61,403 bases of DNA, taken from assembly GCA_018262985.1 (NCBI GenBank), contig JADFDI010000014.1, forward strand, positions 1 to 61,403. Reading direction: 5' to 3'. A model generated the notes under the pieces. That model saw only the letters and a list, made by a program, of their open reading frames with translations, was not told the origin of the DNA and made no database searches. The number at the start of each line of letters is the position of its first letter. Position 1 is the first letter of the stretch. A program made the position numbers and the translations under genes. This stretch comes from Spirochaetota bacterium (GTDB lineage: Bacteria; Spirochaetota; Spirochaetia; Treponematales; UBA12059). Of the stretch, positions 49,586-59,214 are shown piece by piece.

Positions 49586-50767
49586 GTGGCCTTCGACGTC
49601 GAACGCGCGCCGCGCCCCGCCCGGGGCGACGCCCAGATCCTGGCGGCCCTCTTCCTGCTCGCGGGGACCGGGATCGCCGCGCTCTACTCGGCCTCGTACG
49701 GCTACGCCCAGGCGCTCGGCAAGGCGCCCGAGCACTTCGTGACGCGGCAGGCGGCCTTCGCCCTGGCGGGGCTGCTCGTGTTCCTGGTCTCCGCCGGCCT
49801 GCCGCTTCCGAAGCTCCGTTCCGCGAGCGCCGTCATCACCATCGCCGGCATCGCGCTCCTCGTCCTGCCCTTCGTGCCCGGCATCGGCGTGCACCGGAAC
49901 GGAGCCTCGCGCTGGTTCCAGGTGGCGGGGCAGACCTTCCAGCCCTCCGAGGCGTGGAAGCTAGCGTCCATCCTGTACCTGGCGCACATCTTCGACAAGA
50001 AGGCCGAGCGCATGGGCGACGCGATCAACGCCGCGCTGCCGCCGCTCCTCCTCGTGGCGCTCGGAACCGGCCTCGTGTACGCCCAGAACGACTTCTCCAC
50101 CTCCGTGCTGATCGGCGTCTCCGCCCTGGCCGTGTTCTGGGCCGCCGGCACGCCGCTCAGCTTCTTCGCCGCCATGGCCAGCCTCGCCGCGCCGCTCGCC
50201 GCCCTCTCGGTGCTCACGAGCGACTTCCGCCTGAAGCGCATCCTTTCCTTCGTGTTCCCGACCCACCAGAGCGAGAGCATCGGCTACCAGGTGGCCGCCT
50301 CGACGCGGGCGATAGCCTCTGGCGGCTTCCTCGGCAAGGGCATCGGCCTCGGCACGCTCAAGGCCTCGAGCGTGCCGGAAATCCACTCGGACTTCATCGT
50401 GGCGGCGATCGGCGAGGAGGCCGGCTTCCTCGGCGTGCTCGCCCTCGCCGCGCTCTGGGCCTGGTTCGCGTGGCGCGGCTTCCGCGTGGCCTTTCGGTCC
50501 GAGGGACGCTACGAGTCGCTGCTGGCCTTCGGCCTGTCGGTATCGCTCGCGCTCCAGGCCCTCGTGAACGTCGCGGTGGCCTCCGGCTCGGTGCCCGCGA
50601 CGGGCATTCCGCTGCCGTTCTTCTCCGCGGGCGGTTCCTCGCTCCTCTCGAGCGCCTGCGCCGCGGGCCTCCTCTACAACCTTTCGCGCGGCGTCGCGAC
50701 GGCGCCCGCGGACGCCGCCGCGGCCGAACCTTCGTACGCCCTCGGCGCGGAGGCCTTCCGTGGCTGA
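49586..50767 (+). CDS. ftsW: FtsW/RodA-type SEDS protein
   Basis: SEDS proteins polymerise peptidoglycan glycan strands with a partner penicillin-binding protein; the location in the division cluster suggests FtsW. The 393-residue protein has about ten membrane helices and the signatures GASRWFQVAGQTFQPSE, YAQNDFSTS, SIGYQVAASTRAIASGGFLGKG and the SEDS-specific PATGIPLPFFSAGGSS. It starts at GTG 49586 after GGAAGCGGG. Its 8-base overlap with ftsQ (GTGGCTGA) couples their translation. No partner PBP gene is in the window. Confidence 0.93.
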   Translation: MAFDVERAPRPARGDAQILAALFLLAGTGIAALYSASYGYAQALGKAPEHFVTRQAAFALAGLLVFLVSAGLPLPKLRSASAVITIAGIALLVLPFVPGIGVHRNGASRWFQVAGQTFQPSEAWKLASILYLAHIFDKKAERMGDAINAALPPLLLVALGTGLVYAQNDFSTSVLIGVSALAVFWAAGTPLSFFAAMASLAAPLAALSVLTSDFRLKRILSFVFPTHQSESIGYQVAASTRAIASGGFLGKGIGLGTLKASSVPEIHSDFIVAAIGEEAGFLGVLALAALWAWFAWRGFRVAFRSEGRYESLLAFGLSVSLALQALVNVAVASGSVPATGIPLPFFSAGGSSLLSSACAAGLLYNLSRGVATAPADAAAAEPSYALGAEAFRG

Positions 50768-51695
50768 GAGCGCGCTGGGCACCTCCTGGGCCGCGAGGGA
50801 TTGGGCCGCCGACGCTCCCGCCGTCGCGAAGCGCCGCGACCCGCCTCCCTACCGAGCCATCGGCCGCGGCGAACCGGTCGCGAAGCGGGCCGGAGGGCGC
50901 CCGCCCCGCTTCGGCGGCGCATCCGCGGACGGGGCCGAGCGGGGACTCCAGACCTTCCTCGCCATGCTGATCGTGGCGCTGGTGGCCGTATCGGCGGCGG
51001 GCTTGCTCATGGCTCCGGCCATGCGGGCCAGGACGGTCGAGGTCCAGGGCGCCCCCGCCTCGCTCGCCGCCGAACTGGCGGCGCTCGCCGGGCTCGAAGG
51101 GGAGCCCTGGCTCTTTTCGGTGGATCTAGGGGCCGTCGAGGCCGCGGTCGCGGCGCACCCGCGCGTGCGCACCGTCCGGGCCGAGCGGCGGCTGCCCTCG
51201 GCGGTCGCGCTCTCCGTGGAGCTCCGCTCCGGCGTGGCGCTGGCCCTGGGCGAGCTCGAAGGCCGCACGCGCGCCTTCCTCGTCGACGCCGAGGGCGTCG
51301 TCTTCGGGGAGGCCGACGGACGGGAAGCCGCCACGCTGCCGATCGTGTCGGGCCTTCGCTTCGAGGATTTCCGCTACGGCGTCCGCCTGCCGGCCGAGAC
51401 CCTGCCGGTGCTCGAGGCCCTCGAGGCGCTCGAGAAGGATTCGCCGGAGCTGCTCGCCGCGCTCTCGGAGCTCCGCCTGGTCAGGCGGGCTTCCGGCGCC
51501 TTCGAGCTCCTCGTCTACACCATGGATTATTCGACGCCCGCGAGAACGGGCGCCGCCTTGAGCGGGGACCTCCTCCGCTCCATCCTGCTCGTGCTCGACG
51601 TCATCGAGGCCCGCGGCGACGCGGACCCGGAGGGCGAGCTCGATTTCCGCACGGGTACGGTGGTCTACCGGACCAAGGGGGGACTCTCTGGCTGA
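50760..51695 (+). CDS. ftsQ: FtsQ/DivIB-type divisome protein
   Basis: This 311-residue bitopic protein has a basic cytoplasmic tail of about 65 residues, a single membrane helix (about 66-84, LQTFLAMLIVALVAVSAAGLL), a POTRA-like domain (about 90-160, with VEVQGAP and VRTVRAERRLPSAVALSVE), and a beta domain. FtsQ/DivIB recruits FtsL and its partners at the septum. Divergent sequence is normal for the family; order between ftsW and ftsA supports the call. It starts at GTG 50760. Confidence 0.87.
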   Translation: MAESALGTSWAARDWAADAPAVAKRRDPPPYRAIGRGEPVAKRAGGRPPRFGGASADGAERGLQTFLAMLIVALVAVSAAGLLMAPAMRARTVEVQGAPASLAAELAALAGLEGEPWLFSVDLGAVEAAVAAHPRVRTVRAERRLPSAVALSVELRSGVALALGELEGRTRAFLVDAEGVVFGEADGREAATLPIVSGLRFEDFRYGVRLPAETLPVLEALEALEKDSPELLAALSELRLVRRASGAFELLVYTMDYSTPARTGAALSGDLLRSILLVLDVIEARGDADPEGELDFRTGTVVYRTKGGLSG

Positions 51696-52923
51696 GAACC
51701 TGATCGTCGGCCTCGATGTCGGTACCGCGAAAACCTGCGCGGTCATCGGGGAATTCAATGAAAACGGGGTGCTCGAGATCACCGGCGTCGGCGCCGCTCC
51801 CTCCACGGGACTCAGGCGAGGCGTCGTGGTGAACATCGAGGCCACCCTGAAGTCGGTCGCCCAGGCAGTCGAGGCCGCCGAGCTCATGTCGGGCCGCGAG
51901 GTGCGCGAGCTGCGCGTCGGCGTCTCCGGCGCCAACATCGAGGGCATCAACTCGCGCGGCGTGGTGGCGGTCACGGGCAAGGGCCGCGAGATCGGGCGCG
52001 AGGACGTCGCGCGCGTCATCGAGGCGGCGCGGGCCGTGGCGGTGCCCATGGACCGCGAGATCCTGCACGTCATCCCGCAGAGCTACATCGTGGACGACCA
52101 GAAGGGCATCCGCGATCCGCTCGACATGATCGGAGTGCGCCTCGAGGCCGAGGTGCACATCATCACCGGCTCGGTGACCACGGCGCAGAACCTCGTGCGC
52201 TGCGTGAACCGCGCGGGCTTCAAGGTGGACGGCCTCGTGCTGCAGAGCCTCGCGGCCTCGCGCGCGGTGCTGACCTCCGACGAGCGCGAGCTCGGCTGCC
52301 TGGTGATCGACCTCGGGGCCGGCACCACCGACATACTGGTCTGGGACGACGGGGCGCCCTACTATACGGCGGTGGTGCCGGTCGGGCAGGCCCAGGTGAC
52401 GAACGACCTGTCGATCATGCTGAGCGTTCCGATGGACGCCGCCGAGCGGCTCAAGCTCGAGTCGGGATCCTGCTGGATACGCCAGGTCGAGATGGACGAG
52501 ACCGTGATCATCCCGGGGCTCGGCGGCAGACCGCCGCAGGAAGTGCCGCGAGCCCGCGTGGCCGCGGTCATCCAGCCGCGCATGGAGGAGATCCTCCGCC
52601 TGGCCCGCCGCAAGGTCGAGGAGCGCGGCTTCTGGAATCGCGTGAAGGGCGGCGTCGTGCTCGTCGGCGGCGGCGCGCTCATGCCGGGCGCCTGTGAGCT
52701 CGCGCAGGACCTGCTCGGCCTCTCCGCGCGCGTCGGTTTCCCCGTGGGCTCCGGCGGCCTCGTGGACGAATTCCGGAGTCCCGCCTACGCGACGGCCGTG
52801 GGCCTCGTCCTGCTCGGCGCGGAGGCGGTGCCGGCGGAGGCGCGCGAGGGGCGCGAGCCGGAACGGGAGCGCCGCTCGCCGCTCTCGCGCCTGGCGGAAT
52901 GGGTGCGCAGGGAATTCTTCTAG
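51688..52923 (+). CDS. ftsA: Cell division protein FtsA (CTG start)
   Basis: FtsA is an actin-like protein that anchors FtsZ to the membrane. The first phosphate loop GLDVGTAKTCAVIGE is encoded at 51709-51753, upstream of the first in-frame GTG (51769), so the start must lie earlier. CTG 51688 is the best choice: it follows AAGGGGGGA and makes the same 8-base overlap (CTGGCTGA) as GTGGCTGA at ftsQ. The 411-residue product then has a normal length. Other motifs: VIDLGAGTTDI, VVLVGGGALMPG, and a carboxy-terminal amphipathic helix LSRLAEWVRREFF for membrane binding. Confidence 0.94.
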   Translation: MAENLIVGLDVGTAKTCAVIGEFNENGVLEITGVGAAPSTGLRRGVVVNIEATLKSVAQAVEAAELMSGREVRELRVGVSGANIEGINSRGVVAVTGKGREIGREDVARVIEAARAVAVPMDREILHVIPQSYIVDDQKGIRDPLDMIGVRLEAEVHIITGSVTTAQNLVRCVNRAGFKVDGLVLQSLAASRAVLTSDERELGCLVIDLGAGTTDILVWDDGAPYYTAVVPVGQAQVTNDLSIMLSVPMDAAERLKLESGSCWIRQVEMDETVIIPGLGGRPPQEVPRARVAAVIQPRMEEILRLARRKVEERGFWNRVKGGVVLVGGGALMPGACELAQDLLGLSARVGFPVGSGGLVDEFRSPAYATAVGLVLLGAEAVPAEAREGREPERERRSPLSRLAEWVRREFF

Positions 52924-52958
52924 TTCTCGAAGGCGTTTGAAGGAAAAAGGGGGGGGGC

Positions 52959-54137
52959 ATGAATATCGAAGTGGTGGAAGAGATGGGCACGAGCCCGACG
53001 GTCATAAAGGTCATCGGCGCGGGCGGCGGCGGGTCGAACGCGGTCAACCGCATGATCGCGGCGGGGGTGCAGAACGTCGACTTCATCGTCGCGAACACTG
53101 ACCTGCAGGCCCTCGAGCGTTCGGACGCTCCGGTCCGGCTCGGCCTGGGCCAGAAGGTGACCCACGGCCTCGGCGCGGGCGGCAAGCCCGAGATCGGCGA
53201 GAAGGCCGCGCTCGAGGACCGCGACGCCATCGCCGCCGCCCTCAAGGGCGCCGACATGGTGTTCGTCACGGCCGGCATGGGCGGCGGCACCGGCACCGGC
53301 TCGGCCCCCGTCATCGCCGCGGTGGCGCGCGAGCTCGGCGCGCTGACCGTCGGCGTGGTCACCCGTCCCTTCGACTTCGAGGGCCGCGTCAAGGCGCGCC
53401 TCGCGGACGAGGGCATCCGCAAGCTGCGCGACGCGGTGGACACCCTCATCGTCATCCCCAACCAGCACCTGCTCAAGATCGTCGAGCGGCGCACCCCGAT
53501 CCGCGAGGCCTTCCGCCTGGCGGACGACGTGCTGCGCCAGGGCGTCCAGGGCATCTCCGACCTGATCACCGTGCCCGGCGAGATCAACATCGACTTCGCC
53601 GACGTGCGCACCGTGATGGAAGGCCGCGGCGACGCCATCATGGGCATCGGCTCGGGCACGGGCGACAACCGCGCGGTCGAGGCCGCCGAGAAGGCCATCT
53701 CGAACCCGCTGCTCGAGGACGCCCGCATCGAGGGCGCGCGCAACATCCTGGTCAACGTCTCCGGCGGCGAGGACCTCTCGCTGACCGAGTTCCAGGAGAT
53801 CGTGCAGATCATCACCGAGAGCTGCGACCCCGAGGCGCTCATCATCCCCGGCATCGTCCACGACGATTCGCTCGAGGACGAGGTGCTGGTGACGGTGATC
53901 GCGACCGGCTTCGAGCGCGCCGCGCCGAGGGAGGAGGCCGCCGCCGCAGCGCCGGTCCGCGAGACCCAGCGCAAGGGGCTCGAGGACTTCCTCTCGACGG
54001 AGGAGTGGCGCCGCATCGCGGATCCCGTGCCGAGCGCCAAGCAGTACCTGCTCGGCAGGAACGAGGTCGCCGACGAGCTCGACATCCCGGCGGTGCTCCG
54101 CGACCGCCGCTTCGTCCAGGAAAGGACCGAGGCCTAG
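52959..54137 (+). CDS. ftsZ: Cell division protein FtsZ
   Basis: FtsZ is the tubulin-like GTPase that forms the division ring. The 392 residues contain [14 protein letters not shown], the tubulin signature [10 protein letters not shown] (near 109-118), the synergy-loop region ending [16 protein letters not shown], and a carboxy-terminal peptide [13 protein letters not shown] that binds FtsA. A run of nine G's lies just before the ATG (52950-52958) and serves as the ribosome site; a polymorphic tract there could change expression. It lies 35 bases after ftsA. Confidence 0.98.
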   Translation: MNIEVVEEMGTSPTVIKVIGAGGGGSNAVNRMIAAGVQNVDFIVANTDLQALERSDAPVRLGLGQKVTHGLGAGGKPEIGEKAALEDRDAIAAALKGADMVFVTAGMGGGTGTGSAPVIAAVARELGALTVGVVTRPFDFEGRVKARLADEGIRKLRDAVDTLIVIPNQHLLKIVERRTPIREAFRLADDVLRQGVQGISDLITVPGEINIDFADVRTVMEGRGDAIMGIGSGTGDNRAVEAAEKAISNPLLEDARIEGARNILVNVSGGEDLSLTEFQEIVQIITESCDPEALIIPGIVHDDSLEDEVLVTVIATGFERAAPREEAAAAAPVRETQRKGLEDFLSTEEWRRIADPVPSAKQYLLGRNEVADELDIPAVLRDRRFVQERTEA

Positions 54138-54142
54138 GATCG

Positions 54143-55021
54143 ATGGACGACGTCCTCGAGCGCTACGGCGCCTGGCTCCTGACCGGCAAGCGCCGCTCGC
54201 CGCTGACCCACGAAGCCTACCTCCGCGAGGCCCGCTCGCTCGAGCGCTGGCTCGGGGAACGGGGAGCCGACCTGGTCGGCGCGTCCCAGCGCGACGTGCT
54301 CGAGTACCTCGTCTCGCGCCGGGGCTCGGGACTTTCGGCCACGACCATGGCGCGGATAGTCTCGGGGCTGCGCGGGCTGTTCCGCTTCCTCAGGCTCTCG
54401 GGGCTCCGCGAGGACGATCCGGCGGCCCTGGTCGAGACGCCCCGCAAGGAGAAGACCTTGCCGGACGTGCTCGCCCTGGAGGACGTCGACCGCTTCCTGG
54501 ACGCCATCGACGATCCGGGTCCCCGGGGACTCCGCGACCGGGCCCTCTTCGAGCTGATCTATTCCTGCGGGCTCCGCATCTCCGAGGCGGCGGGGCTCAC
54601 CTTCGACGGGCTCTTCCTGTCGGAGCGCGCCATCCGCGTGCTCGGCAAGCGCCGCAAGGAACGCATCATCCCCTTCGGCGAGGAAGCCGCCGCGCGCCTC
54701 GCGGAGTACCTGGAGAAAGGCCGGCCGGCGCTGGCCAAGGGGAAGCACTCGAACCGCGTCTTCCTCAACCAGGCGGGCAAGGGCATTTCCCGCAAGGGCG
54801 TCTGGAAGCGCTTCGCGCGTTTCCGCGACGCCTCGGGCATCGACGCGAAGGTGCACTCGCTCCGGCACTCGTTCGCCACCCACCTGCTCGAAGGGGGCGC
54901 GGACCTCCGGACGGTGCAGGAGCTGCTCGGGCACTCGGACATCGCGACGACGCAGATCTACACGCACGTGGAATCGGGCAGCCTCGGCGAGGCGCACCGT
55001 GAGTACTTCCCCCGGCGCTGA
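54143..55021 (+). CDS. xerD: XerC/XerD-type tyrosine recombinase (first copy)
   Basis: Xer recombinases resolve chromosome dimers at dif sites during division. This 292-residue protein has a SAM-like amino-terminal core-binding domain and a catalytic domain with R145, K169, H238, R241, H264 and the nucleophile Y273 (TTQIYTHV), spaced like E. coli XerD. It starts 5 bases after the ftsZ stop. A second Xer gene lies at 59207; which is C and which is D is uncertain. Confidence 0.88.
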   Translation: MDDVLERYGAWLLTGKRRSPLTHEAYLREARSLERWLGERGADLVGASQRDVLEYLVSRRGSGLSATTMARIVSGLRGLFRFLRLSGLREDDPAALVETPRKEKTLPDVLALEDVDRFLDAIDDPGPRGLRDRALFELIYSCGLRISEAAGLTFDGLFLSERAIRVLGKRRKERIIPFGEEAAARLAEYLEKGRPALAKGKHSNRVFLNQAGKGISRKGVWKRFARFRDASGIDAKVHSLRHSFATHLLEGGADLRTVQELLGHSDIATTQIYTHVESGSLGEAHREYFPRR

Positions 55022-55092
55022 GGCGGGGAGGAGCGGGCGCGCGCGCAAGCGCGGCGACGTTCCGGTACGATAGGAAGGGAAGGAGGAAGGCA

Positions 55093-55914
55093 ATGAGGGA
55101 TGCAGGACACGCTCGCCCGACCCGCGCCCGCGGCGGTCACCCGATTCCGGCGCGATCCTCCGCGAGGCCGTTCGCCGGACCCGCGGCCGCGACGCCGCTC
55201 GCGCTCCTCCTCGTCCTAGTCCTCGTTCTTTCGTCCTGCGAAGGCGGCATCGGGAGCTACTTCACCTACGAGGGCCGCATGGACCGCGCGAGCCCGCCCG
55301 ACACCGTCGAGGAACTCAAGGCCGCCATAGCCGAATACGGCGCCGAGGTCGACGAGGTGGTGGAAAAACGCCGGCTGGTCGGCGTCTACCAGCGCATGCT
55401 CGCCAACCGCTACCTCCAGGAAGGCCTCTACGGCCCGTCCTACGAGGCCGCTCTCGAAGGGCTGGAATCCTTTCCCCAGGACGTCCACCTCCACTACGCC
55501 CTGGCCGTTTCCGCCTCGTGGCTGGCCGAGGTCGCCGCCCTCGAGCAGGGCGAGGCCTCGGCGCGGCGCATGGAGCTGCTCGCCGTGTCCGAGCGCGCCT
55601 GGCGCCGCATGCTCGAGCTCGAGCCGCGTTCGACCCGCGCCCTCTACGGGCTCGCGGTGCTGCTCGACTTCGAGCTCGGCCGTCCCGACGAGGCGCTGCC
55701 CCTGGTCGACCAGCTGCTTTCCATCGAGACGAAGAACATCGACGCGCTCTTCCTGCGGGCGCGGCTCCGCTACCAGGTCGGGGACGTCGAAGGCGCCGCC
55801 AACGACTACGAGCAGATCGTCAGGTCGAGCGCCCGCGAGGACCGGAAGGCCCAGGCCGCCGAGAACCTCCGGGCCATCGAGGAGTCCCTCTATGGGACCG
55901 ACGGAAGACCGTAG
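55093..55914 (+). CDS. TPR-containing lipoprotein
   Basis: This 273-residue protein has a long basic amino-terminal region, a hydrophobic core LALLLVLVLVLSSC ending in the lipidated cysteine (about residue 49), and helical repeats of TPR type from about residue 95 (YLQEGLYGPSYEAALEGLESFP, RALYGLAVLLDFELGRPDEAL, ALFLRARLRYQVGDVEGAANDY). It is expected at the periplasmic membrane face, where TPR lipoproteins act as scaffolds. Function is unknown, but its position between xer and dprA is, as I recall, kept in treponemes. AAGGAGGAAGG precedes the ATG. Confidence 0.75.
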   Translation: MRDAGHARPTRARGGHPIPARSSARPFAGPAAATPLALLLVLVLVLSSCEGGIGSYFTYEGRMDRASPPDTVEELKAAIAEYGAEVDEVVEKRRLVGVYQRMLANRYLQEGLYGPSYEAALEGLESFPQDVHLHYALAVSASWLAEVAALEQGEASARRMELLAVSERAWRRMLELEPRSTRALYGLAVLLDFELGRPDEALPLVDQLLSIETKNIDALFLRARLRYQVGDVEGAANDYEQIVRSSAREDRKAQAAENLRAIEESLYGTDGRP

Positions 55915-56824
55915 GCTGCTCCGCCTCGCCCTCGAACGGCTGCCCGGGCTCCGGGCGGCCGACCGGACCCTGCTCGACGCGGTCCTTGACGGCCCGCGCG
56001 CGCTTTCGGTACTTTCGCGGAACTCCATCGAGGAGATCCTCGGGCGCCGCCTCGGCGAACGCCTCGGGCCGGTGGGGGCGGCGCTCTCGGCCGCGGAGCG
56101 GGACCGCGCCTTCATGGAGTCGCGCGGCATCCGCGCCATCGCGCTGGCCGACGGCGATTATCCTCCGGTCCTCCGCGAGACCGCGCGGCCGCCCTCGATG
56201 CTCTATGTCCGGGGCAGCCTGCCGGATCCCTGGCTGCCCGCCCTCGCCATCGTGGGCACGCGCTATCCCTGCGGAGCCGGACTCGAGGCCGCCTACGCGC
56301 TCGGCGCGGAGGCGGCGGCCCTGGGCATGCCCGTGGTCTCGGGTCTGGCGCGGGGCGTCGACGCCGCGGCGCACCGCGGGGCGGCGGAGGCTCCGGGGCG
56401 CACCTGGGCGGTGCTGGGCTCCGGCGCCGATTCTCCGTATCCGCCGAGGAACCGCGAGCTCGCCGCGCGCATCCTGGAGCGTGGCGGCGGACTGGTTTCG
56501 GAATACCCCCCGGGCACCGAGCCCCGGCCCTTCCGTTTCCCCGAGCGGAACCGCATCATCGCGGGACTCTGCCGCGCGGTGGTGGTGGTCGAGGCCCCGC
56601 GCGGCTCGGGCGCCCTGATAACCGCCCAGTTCGCCCTCGACGAGGGAAGGGACGTGGCGGTGGCTCGCGTCCGCGGCGGCCCCCTGGGCGCCGGCTGCCA
56701 GGCCCTCGCGGCGGACGGGGCCCGGGAACTCGCCTCGGCGCTCGAGCTCGCGCTCGAATGGAACGATACCGACACGATCGAGGCGACGGAGCCCAGGCTC
56801 GCGTACGCCGGGAAGGAACCCTGA
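55892..56824 (+). CDS. dprA: DNA-processing protein DprA (Smf)
   Basis: DprA loads RecA on incoming single-stranded DNA during transformation. The 310 residues hold an amino-terminal helical region and the Rossmann-like domain with YPPVLRETARPPSMLYVRG, AIVGTRYPC, VVSGLARGVDAAAHRGA, FPERNRIIAGL and SGALITAQFALDEGRDV. It overlaps the lipoprotein gene by 23 bases and topA by one (TGATG). With comFB it is a second competence-related name here, but both families also exist in non-competent bacteria. Confidence 0.95.
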   Translation: MGPTEDRRLLRLALERLPGLRAADRTLLDAVLDGPRALSVLSRNSIEEILGRRLGERLGPVGAALSAAERDRAFMESRGIRAIALADGDYPPVLRETARPPSMLYVRGSLPDPWLPALAIVGTRYPCGAGLEAAYALGAEAAALGMPVVSGLARGVDAAAHRGAAEAPGRTWAVLGSGADSPYPPRNRELAARILERGGGLVSEYPPGTEPRPFRFPERNRIIAGLCRAVVVVEAPRGSGALITAQFALDEGRDVAVARVRGGPLGAGCQALAADGARELASALELALEWNDTDTIEATEPRLAYAGKEP

Positions 56825-59214
56825 TGGCTGCAGCGAAGAAGGAAGCGGGCGCGGCGGGCGCGGCGGACGCGGACGCGATGGCGGATACCGTGGCGGCGGC
56901 GGGGAGCGAGGCTCCGGCGAAAGCGAAGGCGAAGCCGAAGGCCGCGAAGCCGAAAACGGCGAAGCCGAAGGCCGCGAAGCCGAAAGCCGCGGCGGGAAAA
57001 ACCGCGAAACCGAAGGCCGCGAAGCCGAAGGCCGCGGGGGCCGCGAAAGGGCCCGGCACCCTCGTCATCGTCGAGTCGCCCGCGAAGGCCAAGACCATCG
57101 AGAAGTACCTGGGCTCGCACTACCAGGTGCTGGCCTCGATGGGCCACCTCATCGACCTGCCGAAGTCCCGCACCGGAGTCGACACCGAGCACGACTTCGA
57201 GCCGGAGTACCTGACCATACGCGGCAAGGCCAAGCTCCTCAAGGAGCTCCAGAAGGCGGCGAAGAAGGCGGGCAAGGTCCTGCTCGCGAGCGACCCCGAC
57301 CGCGAGGGCGAGGCCATCTCGTGGCACCTGCGCAAGGCGCTGCTCGACAAGGAGCCCGGCCTCGACATCCACCGCATCGAGTTCAACGAGATCACGCCGC
57401 AGGCCATCCGCGACGCGGTCAAGCATCCCCGCGACATCGAGGAGCAGAAGGTCGACGCCCAGAAGGCGCGCCGCGTCCTCGACCGGCTCGTGGGCTACAA
57501 CCTCTCGCCCCTGCTCTGGAAGAAGGTCAAGAACGGCCTCTCCGCCGGCCGCGTGCAGTCGGTCGCCCTGCGCCTGATCTGCGAGCGCGAGAAGGAGGTC
57601 GAGTCCTTCCTTCCCGAGGAGTACTGGACCGTCGAGGCGGATTTCCGCCGCGGGCGCTCCACCTTCCGCGGCGAGCTCGTGCAGTGGGCCGGCGGCAAGC
57701 CCGAGTTCCGCTCGGGCTCCGAGAGCGCGGCGGCGGTGGCGGCGCTCGAGGGCACGGAGGCGACGGTCCGCGACGTCCGCCAGAGCGAGCGGACGGTCCG
57801 GCCGAAGCCGCCGTTCACCACCTCGAAGCTGCAGCAGGCGGCGGCCAACCGGCTCGGGTTCACCAGCAAGAAGACCATGCAGGTGGCCCAGCAGCTCTAC
57901 GAGGGCGTCAACGTCGGATCGACCCGCATCGGCCTCATCACCTACATGCGCACGGACTCCACCCGCATCAGCTCGACCGCGCTCGAGGAAGTGCGGAAGC
58001 TCATCGGCGCGCGCTGGCCGGCGGAGCTCCCGCCCGAAGCCCTCGTCTGGACGGCCGACGGCAAGGCCCAGGACGCCCACGAGGCCATCCGGCCCACCAT
58101 GATCGAGTACGACCCGGAGAAGCTCAAGGACCATCTGACCAAGGACCAGCTCAAGCTCTACTCCATCATCTGGGAGCGCTTCGTCTCGAGCCAGATGACG
58201 AACGCGAAGCTCCGCACCACGACGATGGAGCTCGGCGTCGCCGCGCGCGACGGCTCCGAGGGCCTCTTCCGCGTCAACGCCTCGAAGATGGTGGAGAAGG
58301 GCTTCTACAAGGCCATCAAGCTGCTCGGCTCGCGCGAGGAGAAGGAGACCCTGCTGCCCGACATTCCCGTCGGCGAGACGGTGAAGGTCGAGAAGATCCA
58401 CAGCGAGCAGCACTTCACCCAGGGCCCGGCCCGCTTCACCGACGCGTCCATCATCAAGGCGCTCGAGGAGCAGGGCATCGGGCGCCCCTCCACCTACGCG
58501 CCCATCATCTCGGTGCTGCTCGAGCGCTACTACGTCACCCGCGAGAACCGCCAGTTGGCGCCGACCACGCTCGGCCGCATGATCAACGAGATCCTCGTGG
58601 AGTACTTCCCCGCGGTCATCGACGCGGGCTTCACGGCGCTCATGGAGACCCGGCTCGACGGCGTCGAGGAGGGCAGCCAGGAGTGGGTGCACGTCCTCCG
58701 CGATTTCTGGGGCCCCTTCAAGAAGCGGGTCGACGAGGTCATGGAGACCCTGGAGAGCTTCCGCGGCCGGCTCGACGAGCCGACCGAGCTCGTGTGCGAG
58801 AAATGCGGCAGCCCGATGGTCAAGAAGCTCGGCCGCTTCGGCTTCTTCCTGGCCTGCTCGGGATTCCCGGCCTGCCGGAACACGCGCTCCATCCCGCTCG
58901 CGAAATGCCCGCGCCCGGACTGCTCCGGCGAGATCGTCGCGCGCCGGAAGCTCAAGGGCCGCGGCCGCGAGTTCTACGGCTGCTCGAACTACCCCGAGTG
59001 CGACTTCATCACCTATTACAAGCCCACCTCGTCGGACTGCCCGAAATGCGGCTGGTTCCTCGTGGAGAAGTACGACAAGAAGCGCGGCGCCTGGAAGGCG
59101 TGCATCAACCCCGCCTGCGACTACCTCCATTCGCAGGACGAGGAGGGAGAGGGCGAGCACGAGCACGCGCGCTCCCACGCTCGCGGCGCGCCCGGGGACG
59201 AGTCCGATGACTGA
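56824..59214 (+). CDS. topA: DNA topoisomerase I with lysine-rich amino-terminal tail
   Basis: Topoisomerase I relaxes negatively supercoiled DNA by cutting one strand. From residue 79 the sequence is a normal type IA enzyme: [18 protein letters not shown], the [19 protein letters not shown], and active-site Y374 in [10 protein letters not shown]. Three zinc ribbons (CEKCG, CPRPDC, CPKCG starts) end the protein. Before the core, residues 32-76 are almost only Ala, Lys and Pro in KPKAA-type repeats, like a histone H1 tail. Such tails are usually carboxy-terminal in topoisomerases of other bacteria. The ATG overlaps the dprA stop by one base. Confidence 0.97.
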   Translation: MAAAKKEAGAAGAADADAMADTVAAAGSEAPAKAKAKPKAAKPKTAKPKAAKPKAAAGKTAKPKAAKPKAAGAAKGPGTLVIVESPAKAKTIEKYLGSHYQVLASMGHLIDLPKSRTGVDTEHDFEPEYLTIRGKAKLLKELQKAAKKAGKVLLASDPDREGEAISWHLRKALLDKEPGLDIHRIEFNEITPQAIRDAVKHPRDIEEQKVDAQKARRVLDRLVGYNLSPLLWKKVKNGLSAGRVQSVALRLICEREKEVESFLPEEYWTVEADFRRGRSTFRGELVQWAGGKPEFRSGSESAAAVAALEGTEATVRDVRQSERTVRPKPPFTTSKLQQAAANRLGFTSKKTMQVAQQLYEGVNVGSTRIGLITYMRTDSTRISSTALEEVRKLIGARWPAELPPEALVWTADGKAQDAHEAIRPTMIEYDPEKLKDHLTKDQLKLYSIIWERFVSSQMTNAKLRTTTMELGVAARDGSEGLFRVNASKMVEKGFYKAIKLLGSREEKETLLPDIPVGETVKVEKIHSEQHFTQGPARFTDASIIKALEEQGIGRPSTYAPIISVLLERYYVTRENRQLAPTTLGRMINEILVEYFPAVIDAGFTALMETRLDGVEEGSQEWVHVLRDFWGPFKKRVDEVMETLESFRGRLDEPTELVCEKCGSPMVKKLGRFGFFLACSGFPACRNTRSIPLAKCPRPDCSGEIVARRKLKGRGREFYGCSNYPECDFITYYKPTSSDCPKCGWFLVEKYDKKRGAWKACINPACDYLHSQDEEGEGEHEHARSHARGAPGDESDD

